Source: Dermacentor variabilis (taxonomy: Eukaryota; Arthropoda; Arachnida; Ixodida; Ixodidae). From it: 64,000 nucleotides of DNA. Under the pieces are notes generated by a model, which was not told the DNA's origin, ran no database searches, and worked only from the letters and a program-made list of their open reading frames with translations. The position numbers were made by a program, and so were the translations under genes. Positions 20,980-31,417 of this stretch are shown here, piece after piece; position 1 is the first letter of the stretch, and each line of letters begins with the position of its first letter. The DNA is taken from NCBI RefSeq assembly GCF_050947875.1, contig NC_134571.1, forward strand, positions 1,829,501 to 1,893,500, given 5' to 3'.

Positions 20980-21970
20980 GCGTGAGTGCTTCAGGTCTTG
21001 GGCAAGCTTCGAGCGCACGAGGAGCGTGGGGAGATTAAAATCGTCTCCGACGCGATCCTCCTGCTCTCGAGGCCACTGTCCGGCGGGCCTGGTGTTGCTT
21101 CGGCTCCGGCCTCACTCCGAAAGGAACTTCGGATTGTCCTGCAGCGACGCTGGTACGGCTTGAGGGCCGCAGCCTGAGCAGAGCTGTGGGAAAAGGAAGC
21201 GTGGTGCAGCAGAAACGTCCTACGTAAGCATCTTTCAAGGAAGAACACAACTCTCTTTTCCCTAATAGATCCAAGTGATGGTAGCATAGTCGACTCACCA
21301 GATGGAGTTCTTGCACTGGCGAGGCAGTTTTACATGACCTTGTGTGCCTCTCCAGCTGTCTTTCCGTTTGCTTCACCAGCTGAGCCGCCACAAGCGTGCG
21401 ACTCAGCCATAGATGAGCACGAGCTATTTTCGGCCTTGAAGTCTATGAAGCGTAATCGCAGTCCAGGATCCGATGGTCTGACAGTCGAATTTTATGTTAA
21501 ATTTTGGACACTGTTAGCGAAGCCGTTCATATCACTGGTGAACAGGCTACTCGGTGAAGGGACTTAGCGTCTCAACGAGAGGGGCTAATCACTCTCCTTT
21601 GTAAGGACGAGTCGAGGAGCTCCGATCTGAGAGCACGGCGTCCAATCACTCTTCTGCACTGCGATTATAAGCTCATAGCAAAGTGCCTGTGTACGCGACT
21701 CACAGCAGTGCTCAGAACTGTTTTGGGTCCATACCGGGCATGTAGTGTCCAGGGGCGCTCTACTCAGCTTCACGGTTTAGCGGTGAGGGACCTTCTCCTG
21801 GAGGGAAATACCAGGAAACTTCCGGTATTCTTTGCTCCTTCGATCAGGAGAAGGCTTTCGGCATCATTAGCCATAGGTACCTTTTCCGTGTTCTGCAAGG
21901 GGCTGGTTTTAGTGTGGGTTTTCGGCAGATGGGGTCCAAGCTTTGTATTCTCGACCGAGTTCTGCTGTTG
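20980..21970 (+). pseudogene. Non-LTR reverse transcriptase fragment (L1/Tx1-like)
   Basis: Plus-strand codons in shifting frames give SMKRNRSPGSDGLTVEFYVKFW (about 21445-21510), then LITLLCKDESRSSDLRARRP and ITLLHCDYKLIAKCL. A degraded A motif follows (FDQEKAF, about 21835-21855). The SPGxDGLxxEFYxxFW block is typical of the L1/Tx1 group rather than CR1 or RTE. No FADD block or 3' tail follows: at about 21970 the sequence switches to a P-transposase C-terminus. Frame breaks are present at least near 21567 and 21830. Confidence 0.75.
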
Positions 21971-22273
21971 TCATACGGGACCGCGTCTCGGGGGCTTCTG
22001 TATCCCTCAGCATGTCTATACAACCTCATTCAGACACTCGAGGACAGGTTCACTCGTGCATTTAGCACTACGCGACTGCACGCAAAAGTTGTGAAGAATT
22101 TCTTGTTTTTAGCAGCCAATGTGCCACAGATTGGCTGCAGGAGGCATTCTGCTGATCTAACAGGATCGGTGTCTAGGTTTTATTGTATAACACGTATTCA
22201 CTTTTTCCTTAAAAGCTTAAATCAGTGTGTCATCCACAACAAAGCCAAGAAGGTTAAGCCCTGCGTTTTGTAA
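21971..22273 (+). pseudogene. P-element transposase C-terminus (element X)
   Basis: The frame of 21914-22273 from about 21975 reads RGLLYPSACLYNLIQTLEDR, then FLFLAANVPQIGC and FYCITRIHFFLKSLN before a stop at 22271-22273. The GGLxYPS...LE..F and ..TR.HFF.K.LN blocks are the C-terminal signature of P/THAP9-like proteins. They recur in elements Y (23930-24290, 26803-26918) and Z (33270-33520). An AATAAA at 22306-22311 lies just downstream. The N-terminal THAP and core are missing from X. Confidence 0.8.
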
Positions 22274-23137
22274 GAATGTGATGTTCTGCAATAACTGTTA
22301 TTTCCAATAAACATCTATTAAGTCGCAAGCGCTTTGTACTTTCTAGAATTTCTTCACCACAATGCTGATATATTGCATGAACTTCCTCCATTTAAAGTAA
22401 TGTTGCAATCCCAAATATGTGACTTATGTGTGGGCGACACATTCAAGGTTATTCCAATGCGCTCGCCTTGCGCGGCAATTCCTATGAACTATATTTTCGG
22501 TAAGGCATAAGCGCTCTAATCTCGGCAAGAGGTGGTCGCAAAAACCGTTGCTGTATCGGCTGCGTAGTCGGTCGGTGCTCGCTGTTCCCATGTGGAATGA
22601 GAGCAGCGAAACATCGTTAAGTTCTCTCAGCATCTACAATGTACAGAAAAAAGTCTGGTCAGGTTTTAACGCATTCAAACGCAAAAACAAAGCGCTACCA
22701 AATCATTTTCCCGCTCGGAGGTATGCAGACGCCCCGAGAAACTACGGCGCCCTAAACGGCGCCCCGGCCGGCAGCGCCGTCACGTGGCAGGAACGCGTTT
22801 TGGGACCAGCTTCAGGAGGCCGGTCTTCACACCTCCCCATTCTACCCACCCTAACCATGCCGTCATGGGAATGACGGTATGGTGTTCTAGAAGAGGGTAG
22901 TGGGCTCAGGAGCTGGAGCGCCCTATGCATTGCAGCAAGGCGGCGAGTGTGGACGGGACGCGGATTTCGATGGCGGCGCTGTAGTCGCGTGGGCTGGCTC
23001 CCTCCGCTGCTTCGCCATAGAATAATGTGATTCGCGCGCTTCTTCGTGCGGGCTTGATTCGCGACGTTGACTGTTTTTTGGTGTTTCAACCTACCGTTCG
23101 AGTCCGTTTCGCGCGCAGTCGGCCGAACACGTGAGAA

Positions 23138-24292
23138 GCAGGAAGGTGGAAACGTCAACGGCAACGACACTGCTTCGCTCCCGGCTGTGAAACAGGATAT
23201 AAGTGGAAAGAAGGAAAGCAGCCGTTGTTCACCGCATCGAAAGATGAATAAACACGGCGAATTTGGCAACGCTACTTAATTGCACCGCCAAGACAAAAAA
23301 CTCGACTAAACATGTGCGGTTTGTGTGCGAAACACGCTAAAAAAATAGGTGGATTTTTAAGCGATCCAACTGCAGATGGCCTAAGGGTGACGATATCCAG
23401 CACATTATCCCTGCTGGATTATCGTGTCAGCCAGGGATTTAGGTATGTTATGACATCCAGGTTAAGCCAGGATTCGCTGGAAAACTTTTTCGGTATAGTC
23501 AGGCAATCATGTGGGTCTAATGTCCACCCAACACCAACGCAGTTTCTAATTGTCGTTAATTGCCTATCCTTTTATAACTTTGCGAAAATAGTACGCTCAG
23601 GCAATGCTGACCTTAATGGAGCTAGTGGAGAAATGAGTTCTCTCCTGAGTGCGCAAGATGCTCCAGCTCAATAAACCAGGGCTGCTGCAATCGACCATCT
23701 CATTGAGGAAGGAAACCTTCAGCCGAGCGCATGATTCGTAGTATTCCTGCTGAGCACAGAGAGTTGGTGGAGCAGAAGAGCGACGACCGTCTAATACATT
23801 ACATGGCAGGGTATGTTGCTCGAAAGTTTCTGAAGTGTTATTACTGCATGTCTTGCAATGGCCTTTCTTTTGGAAACCCCCAATACGGAAAGCAGAAACT
23901 CTGAGTTCGCTGTGACATGCGACAAGGGAGGGTTGTTATATCCTTCGCTGGAGCTTTTCAGGGCAGTGAAGAAGTTGGAGGCAGTGGCGTAGCTAGGTCG
24001 TCTGGCACCCGGGGCCCATAGGTCTTCTGTCACCCCCCTCCCCGGGTGTAGCCAGCGGAAAGAGGGGTGTCTTCAGACGTATATGACACCCCCCCCCCCG
24101 CCCTCAATGGCCTCTTGCACCCGGGGCCCACGGCCCCCCGGCCCCCCCTGTTGCTACGCCAGTGGTTGGAGGACATCTTTACTGTGTTCTTCAGCCGAGA
24201 GAAACTCTACAGTGACAGCATAGTGGATGTAATGTTGCTAGTGAAGAACTTCGGCTATGCCTTAGGCTGCAGCCAGCACTAGGATGCGCTCA
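23138..24292 (+). pseudogene. THAP/P-transposase relic of element Y, first part
   Basis: From 23165 the frame reads RHCFAPGCETGY, the N-terminal Cys pair of a THAP domain, nearly the same as in element Z. A single TAA (23249-23251) interrupts it. The same frame then gives RRIWQR and CGLCAKHA (the expected CxxH position), and runs straight into late P-transposase blocks: MTSRLSQDSLENFFGIVRQ, then HYMAGYVARK. The catalytic core is deleted, fusing THAP to the C-terminus. Later blocks (GDLLYPS-like, KKLE, DIFTVFFSREKLYSDSI) are interrupted by the hAT-like MITE at 23982-24164. A TAG near 24281 follows LGCSQH. Confidence 0.85.
23982..24164. mobile_element. 183-bp hAT-like MITE
   Basis: Terminal CAGTGGCGTAGC / GCTACGCCAGTG with an 8-bp duplication gttggagg (23974-23981 and 24165-24172). 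The interior is C-rich. CAGTGGCGTAG termini are known from non-autonomous hAT elements in many animals. Excision would leave the P-transposase frame continuous. Confidence 0.88.
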
Positions 24293-24319
24293 CAACAGAG
24301 TTGACCTAAAGCCCCTAAA

Positions 24320-26220
24320 ACTTCGTAAAGTAGTGCCACTCTCCTCCTCCGCCTTCACTCCTCCTCGTTTCTCCTCTTTTTCACGCTCCCTCCTCGACCA
24401 TGGCGCCGCCTACGATGCTTGAGCGCAGCAGACGACCTTTCGCAGAGTGAATGCACGCATAGCAAGGCAGTGCTCATGTTGGCTTTCCAGTTCCGCGTAA
24501 CTTCGTGTACAGCATAGAATTTCTAGTTGGATGCTTGTACAACTTCGGTAACGGCAGCTTTTGTTTCATTTTTTGATAACTATTTCTTAAAAAAGTATCT
24601 GAAGGAGTGTTAACTGTGCGTTGACGACTGCGAATGTATCGCGTGCCCTACAATTAGGTACGCAACATTTGTCAAGGGCGTGTCGCAAGATCTTGTTGCG
24701 AATGGTTGTAAATAACACGTTTACCATCGAATGACAACCTCTTGGCTTCCAGCAAGCCCTCAGCCTAAAGAATCCGCGCCGCCCTTACCATGTGAATTCG
24801 CGGCGCGTATGAGCTATGACGTACAAAGGCTGACGGAGATCATTGCTCTGGAGGTTCGAAAGTGTATTACAAGCTACAGTGCCGCCAACGTGCGTGCTTG
24901 CCAATCTAAGCGCGCGCAAAGCCTCAGAGGTGGGCGCTGGTCATTATGTTTCTCGTGTCTCAACGCCGACAGAAATACCGCGGCCGATCATCGAGTCGGG
25001 ACTGTGCGTACACAAGAACATAAAATGAGTTTTTAGCATTCGTGCGCGAAGCGGGAGCGCGATAACAATACTTGACTCAATCTCAAACAAGACCACTGTG
25101 GCCTTCAGTAATTTTTTCAGGTTAATGACTTATCACGAATAACCCTTCATCGTGCGTTGGTTCGTCCTTTTACTAAGTGACGTACTTATCGCGAACCGAG
25201 TTGCACTGAGGTGCATGCATTCAGGACGGTTGCACTCCCTTCGAAGTAACATTTGCGAGACATGACTTTATTAGTGAAGTCATGATGCGCAAAGAATCCC
25301 CCCGCCATGACGCGGCCGAAATTGCGGCAAGTGAAATGATGTTTTATCCATAGGTTAAAATGATATGAAACGGCATTCGAGTTGCAAGTTAACAGTTTAT
25401 TTTCACATAGATGCATTACAGCCTTGCCTTTGCAGTCACAAGTCCGTGTGCACCATTTATTGTCTCATTGCGTAAATAAACGCACCAGCCTAAGAGTCCT
25501 ACAGCAAACGCGTCTCAATTAGGCATAATGACTGTAGAAACTAATAGTGGCATAGACGAGCAAGCGAACGAGTATATGAGCGCGCGAACTAAACGAGCGA
25601 GCAAACGACTAAACGACAGTGCGAACGAACGAGCAAACGACTAAGCACGAACGACGACTAAACCAGCCAGGGAACGGGCGGGAGACCGCACGTTTTCTTT
25701 GCGAGTGCTCCACCGCCACATCTTAAGCTTCGCACACTTTAAAGCTCACGCGAATTAGCACATACGTCTCAATTACCTATGATGCGGTCGCTCGACGACG
25801 AACTCACCGCGTAACACGGTTTCGGGAGAGCACGCACGCTTTTCATCGGTGCCTCTGTATCGCAAATCCACCGGGCGACCGCCAACGAGGAACACGAACA
25901 AATGTGGCAAACAAAGCTAGTCTATCTAAAGAAGGCTAGTAAGTAACCACAAGAGGCAGAGAGTTGCTCTCCTGAGGCGCGTTCATGATATAGACTGAAA
26001 TTTTATCAAAAGGACTGCGCTGAATCTTAAATATTTCGTAATCACGTTATCGTACGCAACCTCGCGTGCCCGCGAACTCAAGCCGGTTGGCGTTCAAAAC
26101 GATTAAGCGCACCAAATATTACTAACACGACCACGTAGTGCGCAATAAGCAAAGCAGACGTTGCGTAAAAATCATGTTAAAGCGTGCGTACAAATGACAA
26201 CATGCACAGTGAACTGTGCA
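24320..26220. other. Interior of element W, no gene seen
   Basis: Contains an array-like stretch near 25550-25660 of degenerate cgaacgag/aaacgact units, and short ORFs with no recognised domain. No catalytic core of a transposase was seen on either strand. Confidence 0.45.
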
Positions 26221-26287
26221 ATATCTACTACGTTATTGCCCGCAGCAAGCCTGGCACATACAATACTCTGAAAGAGCCACAACTTAC

Positions 26288-26446
26288 ATCACATAGTCGC
26301 GCGCAGGAAGTTGGTCGGAAGTTCTCTCGCCCGATTCGGTGAAGCCATGTCTTTCTTCTTAACGCGTTGCGCTTACCGAACGGTATCGCGAACATATTCT
26401 TGCCTTTGCTAAGACTGTATTGGCATCCAAACGCGCAGCAGGTCAT
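26288..26446 (-). CDS. THAP domain exon (element W)
   Basis: On the minus strand an ATG at 26446 opens MTCCAFGCQYSLSKGK, the Cys pair at the start of a THAP zinc finger. KNMFAIPFGKR and TWLHRIGRENF (the conserved Pro and Trp region) follow. The exon ends at 26288, directly before a GTAAGT donor (26287 downward), just ahead of where the CxxH pair should be encoded. No clear second exon was found to the left. An intact start, domain half and donor suggest this was recently a real first exon of a THAP transposase. Confidence 0.75.
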
Positions 26447-26766
26447 GGTAACAGAAAATGACGTGAAGCGACGTCGCACTTGCCGCAAAACATCCTTCAA
26501 GGCGTTCACCAGATCAAAACAACACAGAATAGGAACGGAAGGAATGCCGCCAAGAAGCGCCGCTTCTCGAGCAAAGATGGCACATTTTTCTCTATGGATG
26601 GCACTGAAGCACGACTGTAAACAAACGAAGCCGGCGCAAGGAGCCACGTGATGCCATTAGGCCAATAGCGACGCGGCGTCGGCTTCGGCCAGAGCGCTGG
26701 AGGAGGAGGCGGCGTTCTTCAAAGCGTGGCACTACTTTACGAAGTTTAAGGGGCTTTAAGTTGACC

Positions 26767-26802
26767 TAGTGTTCCTGTATATGCTCCCGCACAGGAACAC
26801 TA
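26767..26802. repeat. 36-bp hairpin (TAGTGTTCCTGT arms) with 8-bp duplication
   Basis: 12-bp perfect arms TAGTGTTCCTGT/ACAGGAACACTA around 12 nt. Flanked by agttgacc (26759-26766 and 26803-26810), the same target used by element W. Looks like an excision footprint of another family. Confidence 0.8.
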
Positions 26803-26918
26803 AGTTGACCAAGTTCTATGTGCTGACCAGGCTGCACTTCTATGTAAAAGGTATCAACCAATCGCGACAGGAATGGCGTAAAAAGAAATTGCACGCGAAG
26901 ATAAGCCGTTCCTCATAG
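26803..26918 (+). pseudogene. P-transposase relic of element Y, last part
   Basis: After element W and the small hairpin, the frame resumes with KFYVLTRLHFYVKGIN and a basic tail (RKKKLHAKISRSS), then a stop at 26916-26918. This corresponds to KFYVTTRLHFYVKSIN near the end of the element Z protein. It is in frame with the codons before 24299 once one copy of the 8-bp target is kept. An AATAAA at 26978-26983 would serve as polyadenylation signal. Confidence 0.88.
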
Positions 26919-27029
26919 TGCCTCTCTCGTGGCAGCCATGCACTTTGAGAAAGGAGTAGCTGCCCATCTTTTGTACCAATAAAGAGTTGTTTGTGGCCAC
27001 CACGAGTTCTCTTTATTTTGCTGTGTTAA

Positions 27030-29150
27030 GAAATTTCGCTATCCCTGGTAACCACTACGAGTCCGCATAATAGTGGCATCACCATAGGATTAACTCCCTA
27101 GCTTTCAGTGGATATATGCTTTCGTAAACAAAATCGCAGTTAAAGGAATAAAACCTCATCATATCTGACCTCTCTTCCGAATGTGTTAGCACACGCGCCG
27201 CGATTGCTTGGCTCACTTGAACTTGTGAATGCGATTGGGTCCTGACCTGTATAAAAATTGTTAATGGCAAATAAATTAAGCAATTTACCCATTCACATAT
27301 TTGCCTCTTCTACGGTGTTCGCGAGCTTTTAGTTTAAAAATCAGTCGCATCGTTGTGCGGCCGTTAGTCTGCACTCGTTGGGTCGGCTTTATTTTCACGC
27401 AAGCTTGAAAAACGTCCGTCTTTCCACCTTTCTCTCTTAATTTCAGAGGAAGTTTTCAGAAAACATGCTACGGAGCTGCGCGCTTTCTTTTTTCGGCGTG
27501 ATACCAAGCGCACACGGCTTTCTCTACCTGTAAAATGCTCAGAGTTTCGCGTTCCGTACAGCCCATGCTCTAGTGGCGCCATCTGGCGGCGTCGACGTGA
27601 GATGCCACACCCGCGGGCTCTCCCTGACTCCACTACCCCCTTCTAGTTCACTATTGGCCTCGAGCTCCACCACTGGAAAATCTGGCGCCACCGTCGGCGT
27701 GACGTGCTAGGAGGGATCACGTGGACATAGCGGCCGCGTCGGCTGCTTCGGGCGCGCCGAAGCGAGCAGGAACGAGTTTAAATTCCCTCGTACGCTGCGG
27801 TCCTCATTTAGTGGCGAAATTTTCCCGCTTCGAGTCTCTCCTTTACAACGCTTCAAAGCACTACAATAGGTAGCGTTTGCCTTTGAAGGCGCGCAACATG
27901 GTAGGCTAGTGCTCGGTTCCGCAGGGCCGGACGCACGTAACGGAGGCCGGTGTCAGCCTTATTCACACGTAGCCGCAGGACAAGAAGCTGCGTGAAGCTT
28001 GGCTCGCGAAACATAAAACCAACAAACAGTCATCGGCTACAACTCGGGTATGCAGGAAGCACAGACGCGAGGAAGATTTCTGCTACGTCGCCCGGTCTGC
28101 GATGTTCTGAAAACGCGCACTGAGACGCTCGCCCGAGTCCGCTGCCCGACTAATGTCATGACGGTTTGGTCTATAAACTTGTCGATGCTATAGATACTCG
28201 CAAGTTCAGTGGAGTGGAAAGGCAGCGGTAAGAAGCACATTTAAAGAAAGCATGGCATATGGTCATGTTTGTGTTATGAATTAATGCACTGGATTACAAA
28301 AAAGGAGCAGCGGGAAATTGCGCGCTGAGAACACCGACAAACATACAGTGCGACGCAACTCGAGAAATAATATTGAAAGTTCAAAGAATTTAGAAGAAAA
28401 AAAAAGATTGAATCGTCGCGACGGGACATCACAGTCCCCGTAGGCGTCGAAGTCTCTACAATGAAATTATTTTTGAACAGCTCTGATAGCGCCCACGCAA
28501 CAATGGTTGCTTGTATACTGTCAAATGCTCATATTCTGCGGCCTAAACCTCATGGCACGGTGCGAAAACGCGCGCGCGGAGAAAGCGAAACAGTGCGCGG
28601 ACAAGCATGCAGACGCGCAGTCAGTCGCTGCGAATCTGCGCGATCGCTGCATTGAGGCTTCCTTCTATAACGCTCCATTTAGTTATACAAACACTATAGG
28701 AACATATTTCAGATAGTTTGCTCTCAGCGTTTACCTACCTTTCACGCAAGAAGCCGGTTCGGGGGACTCCATCGCGGCGACCGCGCGCAGTGGCGTTCAC
28801 TGTACGTATTCGGTAAGGAGATAGCGTCTGTAAACGATTGTGTGCTTTCAGTTTGCCCAAGATTATTATTTAGACAGTAAGAAACTTCTCTCGTTTCGAA
28901 AGTACTTACAGAAATGTCCGGGAGAGCTCGCGCGTGGTGTTTTCAGTGAGCGCTGACAGCAAAACCTATGAGGAGCGCGCCGCGTGATCCCTCATACTAC
29001 GCCAGCGAGGCGCTTCCGATAGATGGCGACTCCGTAACTCCTCGCCGCCAATAGCAAAACTTCAGAGTCTGACGTCCATGGCGGGTGCCGCGGCTGGTTT
29101 GTGGATATGGTAGAAACGCTGGAAAAGGGATTTCTTTGAGTAACTCTATG
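27030..29150. other. 3' part of element Y, no gene seen
   Basis: No recognised coding region. 27573-27648 resembles the right end of element Z (GTGGCGCCATCT... CCACTACCC). Its last 24 bp (27625-27648) match the true right terminus of Y, so it may be a partial nested relative. Confidence 0.5.
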
Positions 29151-29158
29151 CCACTACC

Positions 29159-29780
29159 CATAGAGTTTCTCACTATTACCTAGAGGGAAATCTGGCGCTG
29201 CTGCGCTGTGGTATGCATGGGAATGCCGGTATGTTGTGACTTCGGATTGACATCGTTCTCGGAGAGACAGGACACCTGGAAGACGCGCCTGGCAAGTACC
29301 GTTCAGTCTGTCACAATGATTCATTTCCTACTAAAACAGCGCGTAAAAAGCTGTTTTAGCTTTATTATTACGCGAAAACATGTTTTGTTTAACTATGAAA
29401 ACTTGTTATTGCGTGTACGACTATACGTTATGTAAAAAATATCAGCGGGCCGCTAAAGTTGGAGGACAGACGACAAGGTTCGCGCTCGCTCTGAAACGGT
29501 TGGTCGTCTGTTCTTGCTTTTCTTCGCTTGGTGATGCAGTGCGGGTGAGTAAAGATGTAATATGCGTGAATGGAAACATTTCATTAAGATTTTACTTTGA
29601 GAACGCGTTATTTATGTAGCCATATCCACGTTTTAGACGAAGCCTCTTACAACACCAGCCAACACGAGCCTCGCAGACACATATACCGTCATTCCCATGA
29701 CGGCACGGTGCCCCCTTAAGAAACTCCCATAGACGGTGGCGCCAGATTTCCTTCTAGGTATTATTGTGAGAAACTCTATG
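29159..29780 (-). mobile_element. CATAGAG-family element, intact 622-bp copy
   Basis: Perfect 8-bp duplication ccactacc (29151-29158 and 29781-29788). Inverted relative to the copy at 37281-37904. Terminal repeat of about 42 bp (CATAGAGTTTCTCACTA...CCTAGAGGGAAATCTGGCGC). Lies inside the right terminal repeat of element Y. No coding sequence. Confidence 0.92.
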
Positions 29781-30297
29781 CCACTACCCCCTTCTAGTTC
29801 ACTATAATGACGGAATGTAGTGAGAAACTCTATGAATGACGGTATATGTGCTTGGGAGGCTCGTGTTGGCTGGTGTTGTAAGAGGCTTCGTCTAAAACGT
29901 GGATATGGCTACACAAATAACACGTTCTCAAAGTAAAAGCTTCACAAAATGTTTCTATTCACGCATATTACATCTTTACTCTCCTACAATGCAACACCAA
30001 GCGAAGAAAAGCAAGAACAGACGACCAACTGTTTCAAAGCGAGCGCAAACCTTGTCGTCTGTCTTCCAACTTTAGCGGCCCGCTCATACTTTTTACGTAA
30101 CATATAATCGTACATGCAATGACAAGTTTTCATAGTTAAACAAAACATATTTTCGCGTAATAATAAAGCTAATACAGCCTTTAACGTGCTGTTTTAGTAG
30201 AAAATGAATCATTGGGACAGACGGAACGGTACTTGCCAAGCGCGTCTTCAGAATGTCGTGTCTCTCCGAAAACGATGCCAATCCGAAGTCACAATAT
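29225..30297. repeat. Long inverted repeat formed by two CATAGAG copies
   Basis: 29225-29697 and 29843-30297 are reverse complements with modest divergence. The spacer holds the right end of element Y. The palindrome is explained by two copies of one family in opposite orientation. Confidence 0.9.
29814..29834. repeat. 21-nt CATAGAG right-end remnant between duplicated targets
   Basis: aatgtagtgagaaactctatg lies between aatgacgg at 29806-29813 and 29835-29842. It is a one-sided footprint using the same target as element Y. Confidence 0.7.
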
Positions 30298-30558
30298 ACC
30301 ACAGCTAAAGTGTACTAGACCGTTGGGTAGTGAGCTGACTCTCCGGTGGCGGCGTGCGCTCCCGCGTCGACCCGCGCGGAGGCGCTGTCGTCGTCGTCAA
30401 TGTAAACCTCCGCTGCCTCCGCCGCTGCCTTCCTGGCTTTGCGCGCCGCTGCCTCCGCTGTGCTTTCTTTCATGTGTTCCGAAGTTTACATTACCAATTC
30501 TAATGTTTATAAGAAATCATCGTAGGGAAGTATATCGTGCGTCGCTATTGCGTGTGAA

Positions 30559-31413
30559 ATGGCACCACGCCGTTTGAACCACTGTTTTGCGCCCGGCTGT
30601 AAAACGGGCTATGTACATGTAAAAGGTGCCCCAAAGCCGTCGTTATTCAGCGTGCCCAAGGATGAAGCACTTCGAAGACTGTGGGAAAAAAACCTCCATC
30701 GAGCGGACAAGCCTCTCGAAGACACAAGTGCCGTGTGCGAACTACATTTTGAGCCGCGCTACGTAATTCGCGACTATGTACACATCATTGGTGGTAAGGA
30801 AGTGCGGATCCCACGTGGTAAGCCACTGCTTAGCAGTGATGCTGTGCCAACCATTCTTCCAAACCTACCCGCGTATTTGACGAAAAAAGCTGTGAAAGAG
30901 AGGCCTGCTCGTAAAAGGAAGTCAGAGAGTTGCGCGTCTCCGGCGAAGCGTAGACCGTGCTCGAACAGTGACACACGACGGTGTCCTACACAAGCGCTGC
31001 AACGATTGCTGAGCAAGGCGCGGCCTCCTCGACGGAAGCAGGCGTGGAGCCGGACGCCGATGCAGAATTTTCATGCCCACTGGGTCAGCAGGAACCCATG
31101 CTGTTATTTGACAGTCTTCAGGTACCGTCGGAGCAGTGGACCAAGCACAGGTTTCCTGGACACGACGGTGTCGTGTACTGCACGTCTGTGTTGACATCAA
31201 GAAATGAGGTGTGCTCAGAAAAAGTGGTAATGTTCTTTCAGTCACAGACGCACAGTTACTACAAAGTGTTTGTGAGAGGAATTCTGCTAAAAGAAAGCAC
31301 ATTGCAAACAAGCGGGGAAGCAGAAGATGTGCTGAGAGCAACTGATTCCATGAGTGTTTGCACTGGAGTAATGCGACTTGAAGATTATGAAGAAAGGTAT
31401 TTTACGAAGAACC
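30559..31413 (+). pseudogene. THAP protein of element Z, exon 1
   Basis: The ATG at 30559 (context GTGAAATGG) opens MAPRRLNHCFAPGCKTGY, a THAP domain with KPSLFSVPKDE, LRRLWEKNL, SAVCELHFEP (CxxHF) and VPTILPNLP. All zinc ligands and the AVPT-like end are present (about residues 9-98). A basic linker follows. Coding sense then moves to the frame of 30981 (LLFDSLQVPSEQWTKHRFPG...VMFFQSQTHSYYKVFVRG), needing a 1-nt frameshift or a small unrecognised intron near 30960-31000. The frame runs to 31413, where a TTAA element enters. THAP would bind transposon ends. Confidence 0.85.
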
Positions 31414-31417
31414 TTAA

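Larger units (their letters stand above)
20621..22853 (+). mobile_element. P-type element X with TAGGGTGG termini
   Basis: Left end TAGGGTGGCTAGAATTGGGAG, right end the near-exact inverse ending CCACCCTA. The flanks accgtgc (20614-20620) and accatgc (22854-22860) differ at one base. The interior holds a LINE reverse transcriptase fragment and a P-transposase C-terminus, both on the plus strand. Confidence 0.75.
24307..26758 (-). mobile_element. TIR element W with a THAP exon
   Basis: The termini TAAAGCCCCTAAAACTTCG and the inverse CGAAGTTTAAGGGGCTTTA extend to about 38 bp of inverted repeat (..GTAAAGTAGTGCCAC). Perfect 8-bp duplication agttgacc (24299-24306 and 26759-26766). Inserted in the C-terminal coding part of the Y transposase relic. 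It contains one minus-strand THAP exon, so it is probably a non-autonomous P-type element. Confidence 0.85.
22878..29805 (+). mobile_element. P-type element Y (6.9 kb with nested insertions)
   Basis: Left end TATGGTGTTCTAGAAGAGGG, right end inverse ...CCCCCTTCTAGTTCACTAT. Perfect 8-bp duplication aatgacgg (22870-22877 and 29806-29813). It carries a THAP/P-transposase relic interrupted by a hAT-like MITE, by element W and by a short hairpin. Its right terminal repeat is itself split by a CATAGAG copy (29159-29780). A second copy of the right end at 27625-27648 hints that a further partial element lies inside. Confidence 0.8.

Noticed and set aside
24067..24160. Pro-rich coding frame (DTPPPALNGLL...)
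   Set aside because: It is the C-rich interior of the 183-bp hAT-like MITE.
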